DNA of 64,000 nt from Pseudoduganella albidiflava (GCF_004322755.1 NZ_CP036401.1:3658001-3722000), one strand, 5' to 3'. Counted from the first letter of the stretch, positions 42,938-52,544 are shown. Notes: generated by a model from the sequence alone, not told the origin. A program made the numbers and translations.

Positions 42938-45388
42938 TTACCCCCGCAGCGCCTGCGCGGGCGCCACCCGCATCGCCAGCCATGCATGCCGCGCCGCGGC
43001 GGCCAGCGCCACCAGCGCGGTGGCCGCCAGCGCGCACGGCAAGGCCCACTGCCCGGCCGGCGCCCGCTCGACATAGCCGGCCAGGTAGCGCTCGATGACC
43101 AGCGCCGCCACCGGCAGCCCGGCGAAGGCGCCCAGCAGGGCCAGCGTACCCGTTTCGCGCAGCACCAGCAGCCCGACCGCGCCCCCGGTGGCGCCATGCA
43201 GCTTGCGCAGCACGATTTCCTTGGCCCGGCGCTGCACCGTGTGGGCCGACAGCGTATAGCACCCGGCGGCGGCCAGCGCCAGCGCCACGCCGGCGGCGAT
43301 GGCCAGCAGCCGCGCCAGGCGCGCGTCGTCCGCATAGTTGAGGGCGAGGATATCGCCGGCGCGGTGGATGCGCGGCAGCGCGTCCGGGAAGGCGCGGGGC
43401 CACAGGCGGCGCGCCATCGCATCCACCTCCGCCGGCGGCAGCGACGAACGCACGGTCAGCGTGGCGCCGGCGGTGGACAGTTCGAAGGCGATGGGCCGCG
43501 GCTGTTCGCGCAATGACTGGAAGCGCAATGGCGGCGCGATGCCGATCACGCGGCGCGGCGCCGTCTTGCCGTCCCAGTCGCGGAACAGCACCGTCTGGCC
43601 CAGCGCCTGGGCTGGTTCGCGGAAGCCCAGCAGGCGTGCCGCTTCGGCATTGAGCACCAGTGGCGCCGGATCGTCGTCGCGGTCCAGGCGCGGATCGAAC
43701 AGCCGGCCGGCCGCCGCGCGGATGCCGTACAGCGTGAAGAAGTTGTTACCGACCCAGCGCACGTCGAGCGCGGCGCCCTGCCCGCCCGGCCGCTGGAACG
43801 TGCGGCCGATGGTGTCCTCGCTGCGGCCCACCGCGTCGAGCGACACGGCCACCCCATCGATGCCGGGCTGCGCAGCCAGCGCCGCCATCAGGCCGCGCGC
43901 CTTCTCCGAGAAGCGCACCTGCTCCGGCACGTCGACCAGCGTCAGCGGGCCGGGATCGAAACCGGGCGCAGCCTGCGCCGCATAGCGCGTCTGCCACGCG
44001 ATCGCCAGCGCCACGCCGGCCACGCCCATCGCCACCGCCAGTTGCAGCACGGTGAGCACGCGCCGCGTGCGCGCCGCGCCGGACGATTCGGTATCCGGCT
44101 TGCCCGACAGCACGCGGTCGGGCCGCACGCGCACGGCCAGCCAGGCGGGATAGACGGCGGCCGCGCAACCGAGCACGATGCCGGTGGCCAGCATGGCCGC
44201 CACGTGGCCCGCGGACAGCATGCCGGGCAGTTCGCGCGCGGCCAGCGCCGCGAAAGCGGGCTGCGCCAGCCACTCGAGCAGCAGTCCGAGCACCGTGGCG
44301 GCCAGCGTCACCGTCACGGCTTCGGCCGCGCATTGCGCCGCGATGTCGCGGGCCCGGGCGCCCAGCACCTTGCGCACGGCCAGTTCGCGCTGCCGGCGCA
44401 GTACCCGCACGGCGGCGAGGTTGACGTAGTTGGCACCGGCCAGCGCCAGGATCAGCAGGGCCACGGCGCCCAGGCCGGCCACCAGCGCCGGGTTGGCACG
44501 CTGGCCCGCGCTCCACAGGAAGTTGCTGCCCAGTTCATGGTCGAAATACGCATCGCGCAGGGAGGCCAGCGCCAGTTCCAGCGGCTTGCGGCCGGCCAGC
44601 CGGGCCAGCACGTCCGGCGCGTGCCGCTGCATGCCGGGCAGGTGGTCCACGGCGGCCTGCAACGCGGCGGCAACGGACTCCGGCGACGTGCCAGGACGGA
44701 GCCGCAGCAGCACCTTGCCGGGCCAGCCCTGCCGCCCCGTCAGCATCTCCTCGCGGATCGCCGGCTCGACGATGGCGCTGGCGACACCGGTCAGCGCATC
44801 GAACGGCAGCGTGGTCGGGCCTTCCTGGGGTTCCAGCACGGCCGCCACCCGCAGCACCTGCCCTTCCGCACGGAGCATCCGGCCGACGGCATCGGCCGTA
44901 TCGAACAGGCGCAGGGCGGCGGCGCGGGTCAGCACGATGCCGTCCGGCCGCGCCAGCGCCGCTTCCACGTCGCCGTTCACGGCGCGCAAGCCCAGCATGC
45001 CGGCAAAGCCCGGCAGGACTGTCAGGCCCTGCAGGGGTACCAGCCGGTCGCCGGCGCGCGCGGCCAGCCCTTTCATCTCGGGACGCAGCGGCACCAGCAC
45101 CGCGGCGCCCGCCACACCGGGCAGCGCCGCCGCGGTGCGCGCCAGCGCCATCGGCGCCTGGTCGAACCACGGTGCCTGCGGCGCGGTATTGTCGCGCTGC
45201 TTGACGATGTACAAGCCATCGGGCAAATGGGCGTTGACGCTCCAGGCGTGGCGCACGAAGCCGCTCAGCAGTGCGAACACGGCGAGGCCGAGCGCGAGCC
45301 CACCCACCGCGACCAGGCTTTGCCACGGGTTGGCGGCCAGCGTGCGCCAGCCCGTGCGGAAAAATTGTCCAGCCAGGCGCGCGCTCAT
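42938..45388 (-). CDS. MacB/FtsX-family ABC transporter permease, orphan
   Basis: This protein of 816 residues has a duplicated FtsX layout. It has an N-terminal TM (about 22-45), a MacB-like periplasmic domain (about 50-270) and three TM helices (about 290-420) with the EALR-type loop RRQRELAVRKVLGARARDIAAQ. A second MacB-like domain (about 450-690) and a final three-helix FtsX unit with RRAKEIVLRKLHGATGG follow. Such proteins work with an ATPase in mechanotransmission or export of lipids, peptides or macrolides. No ATPase or membrane-fusion gene adjoins it. Upstream lies a near-consensus sigma-54 promoter and palindromic activator sites, indicating induction through an NtrC-type activator. 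The start is the ATG at 45388 (or GTG at 45397). Confidence 0.87.
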   Translation of the reverse strand: MSARLAGQFFRTGWRTLAANPWQSLVAVGGLALGLAVFALLSGFVRHAWSVNAHLPDGLYIVKQRDNTAPQAPWFDQAPMALARTAAALPGVAGAAVLVPLRPEMKGLAARAGDRLVPLQGLTVLPGFAGMLGLRAVNGDVEAALARPDGIVLTRAAALRLFDTADAVGRMLRAEGQVLRVAAVLEPQEGPTTLPFDALTGVASAIVEPAIREEMLTGRQGWPGKVLLRLRPGTSPESVAAALQAAVDHLPGMQRHAPDVLARLAGRKPLELALASLRDAYFDHELGSNFLWSAGQRANPALVAGLGAVALLILALAGANYVNLAAVRVLRRQRELAVRKVLGARARDIAAQCAAEAVTVTLAATVLGLLLEWLAQPAFAALAARELPGMLSAGHVAAMLATGIVLGCAAAVYPAWLAVRVRPDRVLSGKPDTESSGAARTRRVLTVLQLAVAMGVAGVALAIAWQTRYAAQAAPGFDPGPLTLVDVPEQVRFSEKARGLMAALAAQPGIDGVAVSLDAVGRSEDTIGRTFQRPGGQGAALDVRWVGNNFFTLYGIRAAAGRLFDPRLDRDDDPAPLVLNAEAARLLGFREPAQALGQTVLFRDWDGKTAPRRVIGIAPPLRFQSLREQPRPIAFELSTAGATLTVRSSLPPAEVDAMARRLWPRAFPDALPRIHRAGDILALNYADDARLARLLAIAAGVALALAAAGCYTLSAHTVQRRAKEIVLRKLHGATGGAVGLLVLRETGTLALLGAFAGLPVAALVIERYLAGYVERAPAGQWALPCALAATALVALAAAARHAWLAMRVAPAQALRG

Positions 45389-45459
45389 CGGCCGCACCGC
45401 ATGCAGGTTGCCATCATTGTCTCCATCCCTTCACTGTACCAATGAAATGATGAGCCTTG

Positions 45460-45475
45460 TGCAACTTGCGTGCCA
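45460..45475 (-). promoter_or_regulatory. Sigma-54 (-24/-12) promoter of the ABC permease
   Basis: On the minus strand TGGCACGCAAGTTGCA matches the RpoN consensus TGGCACG-N4-TTGCW at every defined position. It lies 72 bp upstream of the ATG at 45388, giving a leader of about 60 nt. Confidence 0.8.
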
Positions 45476-45537
45476 TGGGCAGCAGGGCGTGCATCCGCGT
45501 GCCGGAGCGCGCCCGGCGGCCGGAAGCGGTCACCCTG

Positions 45538-45594
45538 CTGTCCGGTTCCGGACAGGGCACACGGTGAATGGTGGACAGTGGCTGACGGACAGTG
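45538..45594. promoter_or_regulatory. Candidate enhancer-binding sites for a sigma-54 activator
   Basis: CTGTCCGGTTCCGGACAG (45538-45555) is an 8-2-8 inverted repeat centred about 80 bp upstream of the RpoN promoter. Two direct GGACAGTG copies (45573-45580 and 45587-45594) share its half-site. The position and dyad symmetry fit an NtrC-family activator. Confidence 0.6.
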
Positions 45595-45651
45595 AACCGG
45601 GACCGGGACCTCGGGATGCCTTGCCGCATATCGATGCCGGATACCGCTTAG

Positions 45652-45765
45652 AAAAGCCCACCCCAGATGCAAATTCCGGGGTCAGACCCGGCGGGTCTGA
45701 CCCCAGCCCTTCGCTGTTGGGGTGAATGCATGCGCTCTCAATGTGTCGCTTAACGAAGTGGCAAT
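45652..45765 (-). repeat. Dispersed palindromic repeat, copy E
   Basis: CCACCCCAGATGCAAATTCC precedes the core (GGGGTCAGACCC / GGGTCTGACCCC at 45678-45705), followed by AGCCCTTCGCTGTTGGGGTG, AATGCATGCGCTCTCAATG and a distal end CGCTTAACGAAGTGGCAATT shared with copies A and F. The rest of 45389-45834 contains the sigma-54 promoter region and no gene. Confidence 0.85.
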
Positions 45766-45834
45766 TGGATCTCGGCGCCGCATACTCACGGTCGATCACC
45801 TGCCATCGGCCGCCAGCGACCGTCCCCCGGCCGC

Positions 45835-46086
45835 CTACTGGGTTTCGCGGCGCTGCAGCGCGCGCGCCACCTCGACGAGGATGGAGCGTGTCAGCGGTTC
45901 GTTGTGGTATTCGAGACGCGTGGCTTCGGCCAGCAAGCGTGCCGCGGAACGCGTGTTCAAGTCCGGTGCGACGGCTTTCAATACCGCGCCGACCACCCCG
46001 CAGGCATCGAGCACGTCATCGATCTCGACTTTCTCGAGGCCTAGCGTGTAGTGCGGCGCAGGGCCGCTGGTGTGGTGTTTTTCCAT
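45835..46086 (-). CDS. Small conserved-looking hypothetical protein
   Basis: This 83-residue protein begins MEKHHTSGPAPHYTLGLEKV and continues with a helical, mildly acidic body (IDDVLDACGVVGAVLKAVAP, ARLLAEATRLEYHNEPLTRS) ending in RALQRRETQ. I do not recognise it. A GAGGAA element lies 7 nt before the ATG at 46086, which favours this start over an upstream ATG at 46107. It is probably cytoplasmic, with no signal or membrane segment. It is isolated between a dispersed repeat and fdhD; no functional link is visible. Confidence 0.6.
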   Translation of the reverse strand: MEKHHTSGPAPHYTLGLEKVEIDDVLDACGVVGAVLKAVAPDLNTRSAARLLAEATRLEYHNEPLTRSILVEVARALQRRETQ

Positions 46087-46286
46087 GATGGGATTCCTCG
46101 CCACCATTTAACCAAGAGTCGCTGCGCCGCCGCGTCAGCGTACATCCCACAAGCGTGTCAGCCTGCGCCCCTTGCATGCGGGCACGGCAGGAAGCCGGCG
46201 GCAGGCATCCGGCGCGCCGTGACGAATCGGAGGCTCCGATGTGGCCGCTTGCCGGGTTGATCATGCAGGCGGGCTGGACCAGTTGG

Positions 46287-47168
46287 TCAGGGCGCCAGCC
46301 GCTCCCGCCCGGCATAGCACGTGAAGCGGTCGCCGCGGGCGAATGCCAGCAGCACCAGCCCTGCTCCGGCGGCCATGCGTACCGCCGCGGCCGTCGGGGC
46401 GGAGACGCCGACGATGCCGGCCGCACCGGCCATCGCCGCCTTCTGCACCATCTCCACGCTGACCCGGCTGGTGACGACGACGAAGCCGCCCTCCGTGCGC
46501 AATGCGGGATCGCGGGCCAGCGCGCCCACTACCTTGTCGAGCGCGTTGTGGCGGCCCACGTCTTCGCGGACCACCGCGAGCCGGCCTTCCGGATCGGACC
46601 AGGCCGCTGCATGCGTCGCACCAGTCAGTCGGTTCAGGGCCTGCCGCTCCGGCAAGGCCGCCAGCGCGGCACGCACCGCCCCGCCGGCCAGCATCGCCGC
46701 GCCCGCCGGTTGCGGCAAGGTGCGGTACACCTGGTCCAGGCTGTCCACGCCGCACAGGCCGCAGCCGGTGCGGCCGGCCAGCGAACGGCGCCGCTCCTTG
46801 AGCGCGACGAAAGCCCGGCTGGCGATGTCCAGCTGCACGGCCACGCCGGCCGGGCCCGCTTCGATATCGATGCCGTAGCACTCGCCGGGGTGGTCGATCA
46901 GCGCCTCCGTCAGCGAAAAGCCGAGCGCGAAATCCTCCAGGTCGGCCGGGGTGGCCATCATTACCGCATGGGAGATGCCGTTGTAGACGAGCGCCACGGG
47001 CACTTCGTCCGCCAGCATGTCCTCGGTCTCCTCCGCCGTGCCGTCGCGCACGCGCAGCACGCCGCGCCGCTCCGTCGCGGGAGGCGGTTCCTGCCCGAAG
47101 GCGGTGGGACAAGTGGGGGCGGAATGGTCGACCATGGTTGTGGCGCTGGCGTGGAACAAGGGGCACAT
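46287..47168 (-). CDS. fdhD: Formate dehydrogenase accessory sulfurtransferase FdhD
   Basis: The protein has 293 residues from the ATG at 47168, or 282 from an ATG at 47135, closer to the usual size. It contains DEVPVALVYNGISHAVMMATP, the sulfur-carrying cysteine motif TGCGLCG (about residue 136), VREDVGRHNALDKVVG and VTSRVSVEMVQKAA, all FdhD hallmarks. FdhD moves sulfur from IscS to the bis-molybdopterin cofactor, a step essential for formate dehydrogenase activity. It is divergent from the fdnG operon across a 600-bp region and belongs functionally with it. Confidence 0.95.
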   Translation of the reverse strand: MCPLFHASATTMVDHSAPTCPTAFGQEPPPATERRGVLRVRDGTAEETEDMLADEVPVALVYNGISHAVMMATPADLEDFALGFSLTEALIDHPGECYGIDIEAGPAGVAVQLDIASRAFVALKERRRSLAGRTGCGLCGVDSLDQVYRTLPQPAGAAMLAGGAVRAALAALPERQALNRLTGATHAAAWSDPEGRLAVVREDVGRHNALDKVVGALARDPALRTEGGFVVVTSRVSVEMVQKAAMAGAAGIVGVSAPTAAAVRMAAGAGLVLLAFARGDRFTCYAGRERLAP

Positions 47169-47241
47169 GATGCCACAAGCCCGCGGCGCCGGCGGAGAGC
47201 GGTGGCCGGCCGTGCATCACCGGCAGAAACATTTCCCGGCA

Positions 47242-47475
47242 CCGGGGTCAGACCCTAATGCCGCTTGGATAAGTCCACCCCAAGTACAAATGCCGGGGTC
47301 AGACCCGGCGGGGTGAAGCAGGGGTTTCGCGAAGCATGCTTCGCGCCTGCGCAACGGTCCTGGCATGCATGCCAGGACTCCCTCCTGACCCCAGCCCTTC
47401 GCCGTGGGGGTGAATGCATGCGCTTTCAATGGGTTGAATAACGCTTAACCAAGCGGCATTAGGGTCAGACCCCGG
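47242..47475. repeat. Compound palindromic repeat (copy F) with nested insert
   Basis: The outer ends are a 32-bp inverted repeat (47242-47273 with 47444-47475, two mismatches) containing GACCCTAATGCCGCTTGG. Inside lies a copy of the dispersed repeat (arm 47276-47294, core from 47295) whose core is interrupted after GGCGGG by about 74 bp (47312-47385) before TGACCCC resumes at 47386. The insert holds two perfect palindromes, CGCGAAGCATGCTTCGCG (47328-47345) and TCCTGGCATGCATGCCAGGA (47358-47377). The element occupies the fdhD-fdnG divergent region. Confidence 0.8.
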
Positions 47476-47774
47476 TTTCAGGGAATATGCGCAGCTGGAA
47501 ATGAACCAGAAGTAAATCAAACAGGAATGGCACGCGAATGAAGGTAAGCGGCTTGCACCAATCCTTGAATGAGAATGCTTCTCATTTTATTTAAATCTCT
47601 TTGTTTTTTGACTAATTTAAAGCTTATTCGTCAAGTATTCGGCTTGGCCTTGATAAGTAATAACACGTAGTTCGTCGTTTCATGGCTTGTCCCGTTGAGT
47701 TTCACTGCGAAAATACCTGCTTCGCAGTGATAACATCACCTGGCGAAGCAAATAAACTCCTTACAGAGGATTCC
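47476..47774 (+). other. AT-rich leader and promoter region of the formate dehydrogenase operon
   Basis: Bases 47560-47700 are strongly AT-rich (for example TTTTATTTAAATC at 47584-47596 and TTTTTTGACTAATTTAAAG from 47604). TTGACT near 47608 is a possible -35, but no good -10 lies at the right distance. A Fur-like palindrome is listed separately. The ATG of fdnG at 47775 follows AGAGGA. Confidence 0.45.
47568..47586. promoter_or_regulatory. Fur-box-like palindrome upstream of fdnG
   Basis: AATGAGAATGCTTCTCATT has perfect 8-bp arms around TGC and resembles proteobacterial iron boxes (alternating GAGAAT/TTCTCA). It lies about 190 bp upstream of fdnG in the AT-rich region. Iron control would suit an Fe-S and haem enzyme, but the assignment rests on pattern alone. 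Confidence 0.45.
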
Positions 47775-50700
47775 ATGAACCAGATGTCAAGGCGCCAGTT
47801 CCTGAAGGTTACTGGCGCAACCATCGCGGGTTCGAGTATCGCGGCGCTCGGCTTCATGCCGGCTACGGCCATGGCCGAAGTCCGGCAGTACAAGCTGGCG
47901 CGCACGACCGAAACCCGCAATACCTGTCCGTATTGTTCCGTGGGCTGCGGCCTGCTGATGTACGGCCTGGGCGATGGCTCGAAGAACGCCGCCGCCAGCA
48001 TCATCCACATCGAAGGCGACGCCGACCACCCGGTCAACCGCGGCACCCTGTGCCCGAAAGGCGCCAGCCTGATCGACTTCATCCACTCGCCGAACCGCCT
48101 GAAGGAGCCGGAATACCGGGCACCGGGCGGCACCGAATGGCAGAAGATCTCGTGGAACGACGCGCTCGACCGCATCGCCAAGCTGATGAAGGAAGACCGC
48201 GACGCCAACTTCATCGAGAAGAACGCGGATGGCGTGACCGTCAACCGCTGGCTGACCACCGGTTTCCTGGCCGCCTCGGCCGCCAGCAACGAAGTCGGCT
48301 ACCTCACCCACAAGACTGTGCGCAGTCTCGGGATGCTCGCATTCGATAACCAGGCGCGTGTTTGACACGGTCCGACGGTGGCAGGTCTTGCCCCGACGTT
48401 TGGCCGTGGTGCGATGACGAATCACTGGGTCGACATTAAAAATGCCGACGTGATTCTGGTGATGGGCGGTAATGCCGCCGAAGCGCATCCCTGTGGTTTT
48501 AAATGGGTTACCGAAGCCAAGGCACATAACAAGGCCAAGCTGGTGGTGGTGGACCCGCGGTTTACCCGTACTGCGTCCGTGGCGGACTACTATGTTGCCA
48601 CGCGTACCGGCACGGACATCGTGTTCCTGGGCGCGATCGCCAATTACCTGATCACGAACGACAAGATCCAGCACGAATATGTCCGCAACTACACGGACAT
48701 GTCCTTCATCGTGCGCGAAGACTTCGCGTTCGAAGATGGCATCTATTCCGGTTACGACGCCACCGCCGGCAAGTATTCGGACAAGTCGAGCTGGAACTAC
48801 GAGATCGGCGAGGACGGCTACGCCAAGGTCGACCCGACCATGCAGCACCCGCGCTGCGTGTACCAGCTGATGAAGAAGCACTACGCCCGCTATACGCCCG
48901 AGATGGTGCAGAAGGTGTGCGGCGTGTCGCCCGAACAGTTCTACAAGGTTGCCGAGACGCTGGCGTCCACGGCCGTGCCCGGCCGCGCCGGCACGATCCT
49001 GTACGCGCTGGGCTGGACGCACCACTCCACCGGCGCGCAGACCATCCGCATGGGCGCGATGGTCCAGCTGTTGCTGGGTAACATCGGTATCGCCGGCGGC
49101 GGCATGAACGCGCTGCGCGGCCACTCGAACATCCAGGGCCTGACCGACCTGGGCCTGATGTCGAACCTGCTGCCGGGCTACATGACGCTGCCGTTCGACA
49201 AGGAACAGGATTTCAACGCCTACATCGATGCGCGTGCACCGAAGCCGCTGCGGCCGAACCAGCTGAGCTACTGGAGCAATTACAAGAAGTTCCACGTCAG
49301 CTTCATGAAGACCTGGTGGGGCGATGCCGCCACCGAGGAAAACAACTGGGCCTTCGACTACCTGCCGAAGCTGGACAAGCCGTACGACCTGCTGCAGACG
49401 ATCGAGCTGATGCACCAGGGCAAGATGACCGGCTACTTCTGCCAGGGCTTCAACGTGCTGGCGTCCGCGCCGAACAAGCAGAAGGTCACCGAGGCGCTGG
49501 CCAAGCTGAAGTACCTCGTCATCATGGATCCGCTGGCCATCGAGACGGGTGAGTTCTGGAAATCGCACGGCGAATTCCATGACGTCGACCCGACCAAGAT
49601 CCAGACGGAAGTGTTCCGCCTGCCGACGGCGATCTTCGCCGAGGAACGCGGTTCGCTGGTCAGTTCCTCGCGGGTGCTGCAGTGGCACTGGCAAGGCGCC
49701 GAGCCGCCGGGCCAGGCCAAGGGCGACATCGAGATCATGTCCGGCCTGTTCCTGCGCCTGCGCAAGATGTACCAGACCGAGGGCGGCAAGTTCCCCGACC
49801 CGATCCTGAACCTTACGTGGCCGTACGCGCAGCCCGCCCATCCGACGCCGGAAGAACTGGCGATGGAATTCAACGGCAAGGCGCTCAAGGAAATCACCGA
49901 TCCGAAGGACCCGACCAAGGTGCTGCTGAAGAAAGGCGAGCAGCTGGCGTCCTTCTCGCAGCTGAAGGACGACGGTTCCACGGCTTCGGGCTGCTGGATC
50001 TTCGCCGGCAGCTGGACGGCCGCGGGCAACCAGATGGGCCGCCGCGACAACTCCGACCCGACCGGCATCGGCAATACGCTGGGCTGGGCGTGGGCATGGC
50101 CGGCCAACCGCCGCGTGCTGTACAACCGCGCCTCGTGCGACACCCAGGGCAAGCCGTTCGATCCGACCCGAAAACTGGTGGGCTGGAACGGCGCCACGTG
50201 GAGCGGTGCCGACGTACCGGACTTCAAGCTGGACGAAGACCCGGCCAACGGCATGAACCCGTTCATCATGAATGCCGAAGGCGTGGCGCGTTTCTTCGCC
50301 CGCGGCCAGATGAACGAAGGTCCGTTCCCCGAGCACTACGAGCCGTTCGAGAACCCGCTGGGCTACAACCCGATGCACCCGAAGAACCCGAAGGCGACGT
50401 CGAATCCCGGCGCGCGCGTATTCCCGGGTGATCGCGCGCAAATGGGCACGCACAAGGAGTTCCCGCACGTGGCGACGACCTACCGCCTGACCGAGCACTT
50501 CCACTTCTGGACCAAGCACGCCCGCTTGAACGCGATCGCGCAGCCGGAACAGTTCGTGGAAATCGGCGAAGCGCTGGCGAAGGAAATCGGCGTGGTGGCG
50601 GGCCAGAAGGTGAAGGTGTCGTCGAAACGCGGCGTGATCACGGCGAAAGCCGTCGTCACCAAGCGGATCAAGGCACTGACCATCGACGGCAAGGTCACGC

Positions 50701-50846
50701 ACACGGTCGGCATCCCGCTGCACTTCGGCTTCAAGGGATTGACGAAGCCGGGCTATCTCACCAACACGCTGACTCCCGTCGTGGGCGATGGCAATTCGCA
50801 GACACCGGAATTCAAGTCGTTCCTGGTGAAGGTCGAGAAAGCTTAA
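47775..50846 (+). CDS. fdnG: Formate dehydrogenase-N alpha subunit, selenoprotein (in-frame TGA = Sec197)
   Basis: This is one gene of 1023 residues read through a TGA at 48363-48365. A Tat signal (SRRQFLKVTGA) sends the folded protein to the periplasm. A [4Fe-4S] site uses C51, C54, C58 and C93. The active site is NQARV-Sec-HGPTVAG, where selenocysteine ligates molybdenum of the bis-MGD cofactor, and the sequence continues without a gap (APTFGRGAMTNHWVDIKNAD) to the C-terminal EFKSFLVKVEKA. It oxidises formate to CO2 and passes electrons to the beta subunit. The sequence follows E. coli FdnG/FdoG closely over its whole length. Read as two ORFs (47775-48365 and 48414-50846) it would look broken; the SECIS-like hairpin and the selABC genes nearby show that it is not. 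Confidence 0.96.
48363..48394 (+). promoter_or_regulatory. Selenocysteine TGA codon and bacterial SECIS hairpin
   Basis: The TGA (48363-48365) is followed after 11 nt by a stem: GG (48377-48378), bulged T (48379), GGCA (48380-48383), loop GGTCT (48384-48388), TGCC (48389-48392), CC (48393-48394). The GGTCT loop and the bulged T are the features SelB recognises in E. coli fdhF and fdnG mRNA. Confidence 0.92.
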
Positions 50847-50865
50847 GCGGGGATAAGGAAAGATC

Positions 50866-51786
50866 ATGGCATTACAATCTTTGGACATCAAACGCATCTC
50901 GGCCACCACGGTGCAGCCGCCGGTTGCCCGCGAGCCGGTCACCGGCACGGTCGCCAAGCTGATCGACGTATCGAAATGCATCGGCTGCAAGGCCTGCCAG
51001 ACGGCGTGCTCGGAATGGAACGACCTGCGGGATGAAGTGGGTGAAACCACCGGCGTGTACGACAACCCGATCGACCTGACGCCGCAATCGTGGACCGTGA
51101 TGAAGTTCGCGGAACACGAGAACAACGACGGCAACCTGGAGTGGCTGATCCGCAAGGACGGCTGCATGCACTGCGAGGAACCGGGCTGCCTGAAAGCCTG
51201 CCCGGCACCTGGCGCGATCGTGCAGTACACCAACGGCATCGTGGACTTCCACCAGGAAAACTGCATCGGCTGCGGCTATTGCGTGACCGGTTGCCCGTTC
51301 GACGTGCCGCGCATCTCGAAGAAGGACAACCGCGCGTACAAGTGCACGCTGTGCTCGGACCGCGTGGGCGTGGGCCAGGAACCGGCCTGCGTGAAAACCT
51401 GCCCGACCGGCGCGATCGTCTTCGGCACGAAGGAAGACATGAAGACGCACGCGGCCGAGCGGATCGAGGACCTGAAGTCGCGCGGCTACCAGAACGCCGG
51501 CCTGTACGACCCGGCCGGCGTGGGCGGCACGCACGTGATGTACGTGCTGCACCACGCCGACCGCCCGGCGCTGTACAGCGGCTTGCGCAACAATCCTTCC
51601 ATCAGCCCCGTCGTGGGTGCGTGGAAGGGCCTGACCAAGCCGCTGGCCCTGGCCGGCATGGCCGCGGCCGCGCTGGCCGGCTTCTTCCACTACACCCGCG
51701 TCGGGCCGAACGAGGTCAGCCGCAAGGAAGAAGAGGAAGCCCTGCACGATGCGAAACGCATAGCGGAGGAACGTCATGAATCATGA
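50866..51786 (+). CDS. fdxH: Formate dehydrogenase-N beta subunit (4x[4Fe-4S])
   Basis: The protein has 306 residues. Four ferredoxin-type cysteine clusters are visible: [11 protein letters not shown] (about 38-48), [24 protein letters not shown] and CTLCSDR...CVKTC. A single C-terminal TM helix (about 258-276, [16 protein letters not shown]) anchors it on the periplasmic side. It relays electrons from the alpha subunit to cytochrome b of the gamma subunit. It lies 19 bp after fdnG and overlaps the gamma gene by 11 bp. It equals E. coli FdnH/FdoH. Confidence 0.95.
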   Translation: MALQSLDIKRISATTVQPPVAREPVTGTVAKLIDVSKCIGCKACQTACSEWNDLRDEVGETTGVYDNPIDLTPQSWTVMKFAEHENNDGNLEWLIRKDGCMHCEEPGCLKACPAPGAIVQYTNGIVDFHQENCIGCGYCVTGCPFDVPRISKKDNRAYKCTLCSDRVGVGQEPACVKTCPTGAIVFGTKEDMKTHAAERIEDLKSRGYQNAGLYDPAGVGGTHVMYVLHHADRPALYSGLRNNPSISPVVGAWKGLTKPLALAGMAAAALAGFFHYTRVGPNEVSRKEEEEALHDAKRIAEERHES

Positions 51787-52453
51787 TGAGAGCCTGAAGC
51801 ACGATGAAAAACTGCGGGACAAGGAAGGCTACCCGCTGATCGAGCGGTACAAGCCGAACGAACGGACCAACCACTGGATCACGGCGATTTCGTTCGTGCT
51901 GCTGGCGGTCTCCGGCCTCGCCCTGTTCCACCCGGCGATGTCGTGGATGGCGGTGTTCCTCGGCGGCGGCCAGTGGACGCGGATCCTGCATCCGTTCATC
52001 GGCATCGTGATGTTCGTGTCTTTCCTGGTGCTGGTGCTGCGCTTCTGGCACCACAACTTCCTGGACGCCACGGACCGCCAGTGGCTCAAGCAGATGGACG
52101 ACGTGCTGGCCAACCGCGAGGAGAAACTGCCCCGCATCGGCAAGTACAACGCCGGCCAGAAGCTGCTGTTCTGGGTGCTGATCGTGTCGATGGTGGGCCT
52201 GCTGCTGACCGGCATCGTGATGTGGCGCGCCTGGTTCTCGCACCTGTTCGCGATCGACGTGATCCGCGTGGCCTCGCTGCTGCATGCGTTCTTCGCGTTC
52301 GTGATCATCCTCTCGATCATCGTGCACGTGTATGCCGGCATCTGGATCAAGGGCTCGATGGGCGCCATGATCCGCGGCACCGTCACCTACGGCTGGGCGC
52401 GCAAGCACCACCCGCGCTGGTTCGAGGACGAGATGCGCAAGCGCAAGCACTGA
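51776..52453 (+). CDS. fdnI: Formate dehydrogenase gamma subunit (cytochrome b556)
   Basis: The protein has 225 residues with four TM helices (about 33-55, 74-94, 126-147, 166-190) and haem-ligand histidines in [28 protein letters not shown] and IVHVYAGIW. It takes electrons from the beta subunit and reduces quinone near the cytoplasmic face, completing the redox loop. The start overlaps the beta gene. The operon's first segment ends at a strong terminator at 52492. Equivalent to FdnI/FdoI. Confidence 0.94.
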   Translation: MNHDESLKHDEKLRDKEGYPLIERYKPNERTNHWITAISFVLLAVSGLALFHPAMSWMAVFLGGGQWTRILHPFIGIVMFVSFLVLVLRFWHHNFLDATDRQWLKQMDDVLANREEKLPRIGKYNAGQKLLFWVLIVSMVGLLLTGIVMWRAWFSHLFAIDVIRVASLLHAFFAFVIILSIIVHVYAGIWIKGSMGAMIRGTVTYGWARKHHPRWFEDEMRKRKH

Positions 52454-52491
52454 CGGCGAACTGCACGCTTGTTCGTATTCGTCTAAAATTG

Positions 52492-52518
52492 GCCGGGCCC
52501 GCGTGGCCCGGCTTTTTT
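52492..52518 (+). terminator. Intrinsic terminator after the formate dehydrogenase genes
   Basis: GCCGGGCC (52492-52499) pairs perfectly with GGCCCGGC (52505-52512) over the loop CGCGT, followed by six Ts (52513-52518). It separates fdnG-fdxH-fdnI from the fdhE-selAB genes, which then need partial read-through or their own promoter. Confidence 0.92.
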
Positions 52519-52544
52519 ATTACTTGTCAGAACACCGTCGGATG

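Noticed and set aside
48366..48413. Frameshift or nonsense mutation separating two formate dehydrogenase ORFs
   Set aside because: The TGA is in frame, the residue context is the known Sec site, a SECIS hairpin follows and selA, selB and selC are nearby. The gene is intact.
47787..51266. Minus-strand ORF of 1159 codons opposite the formate dehydrogenase genes
   Set aside because: It mirrors the codons of fdnG/fdxH, is His/Arg/Val-rich without recognisable domains, and crosses two real gene boundaries.
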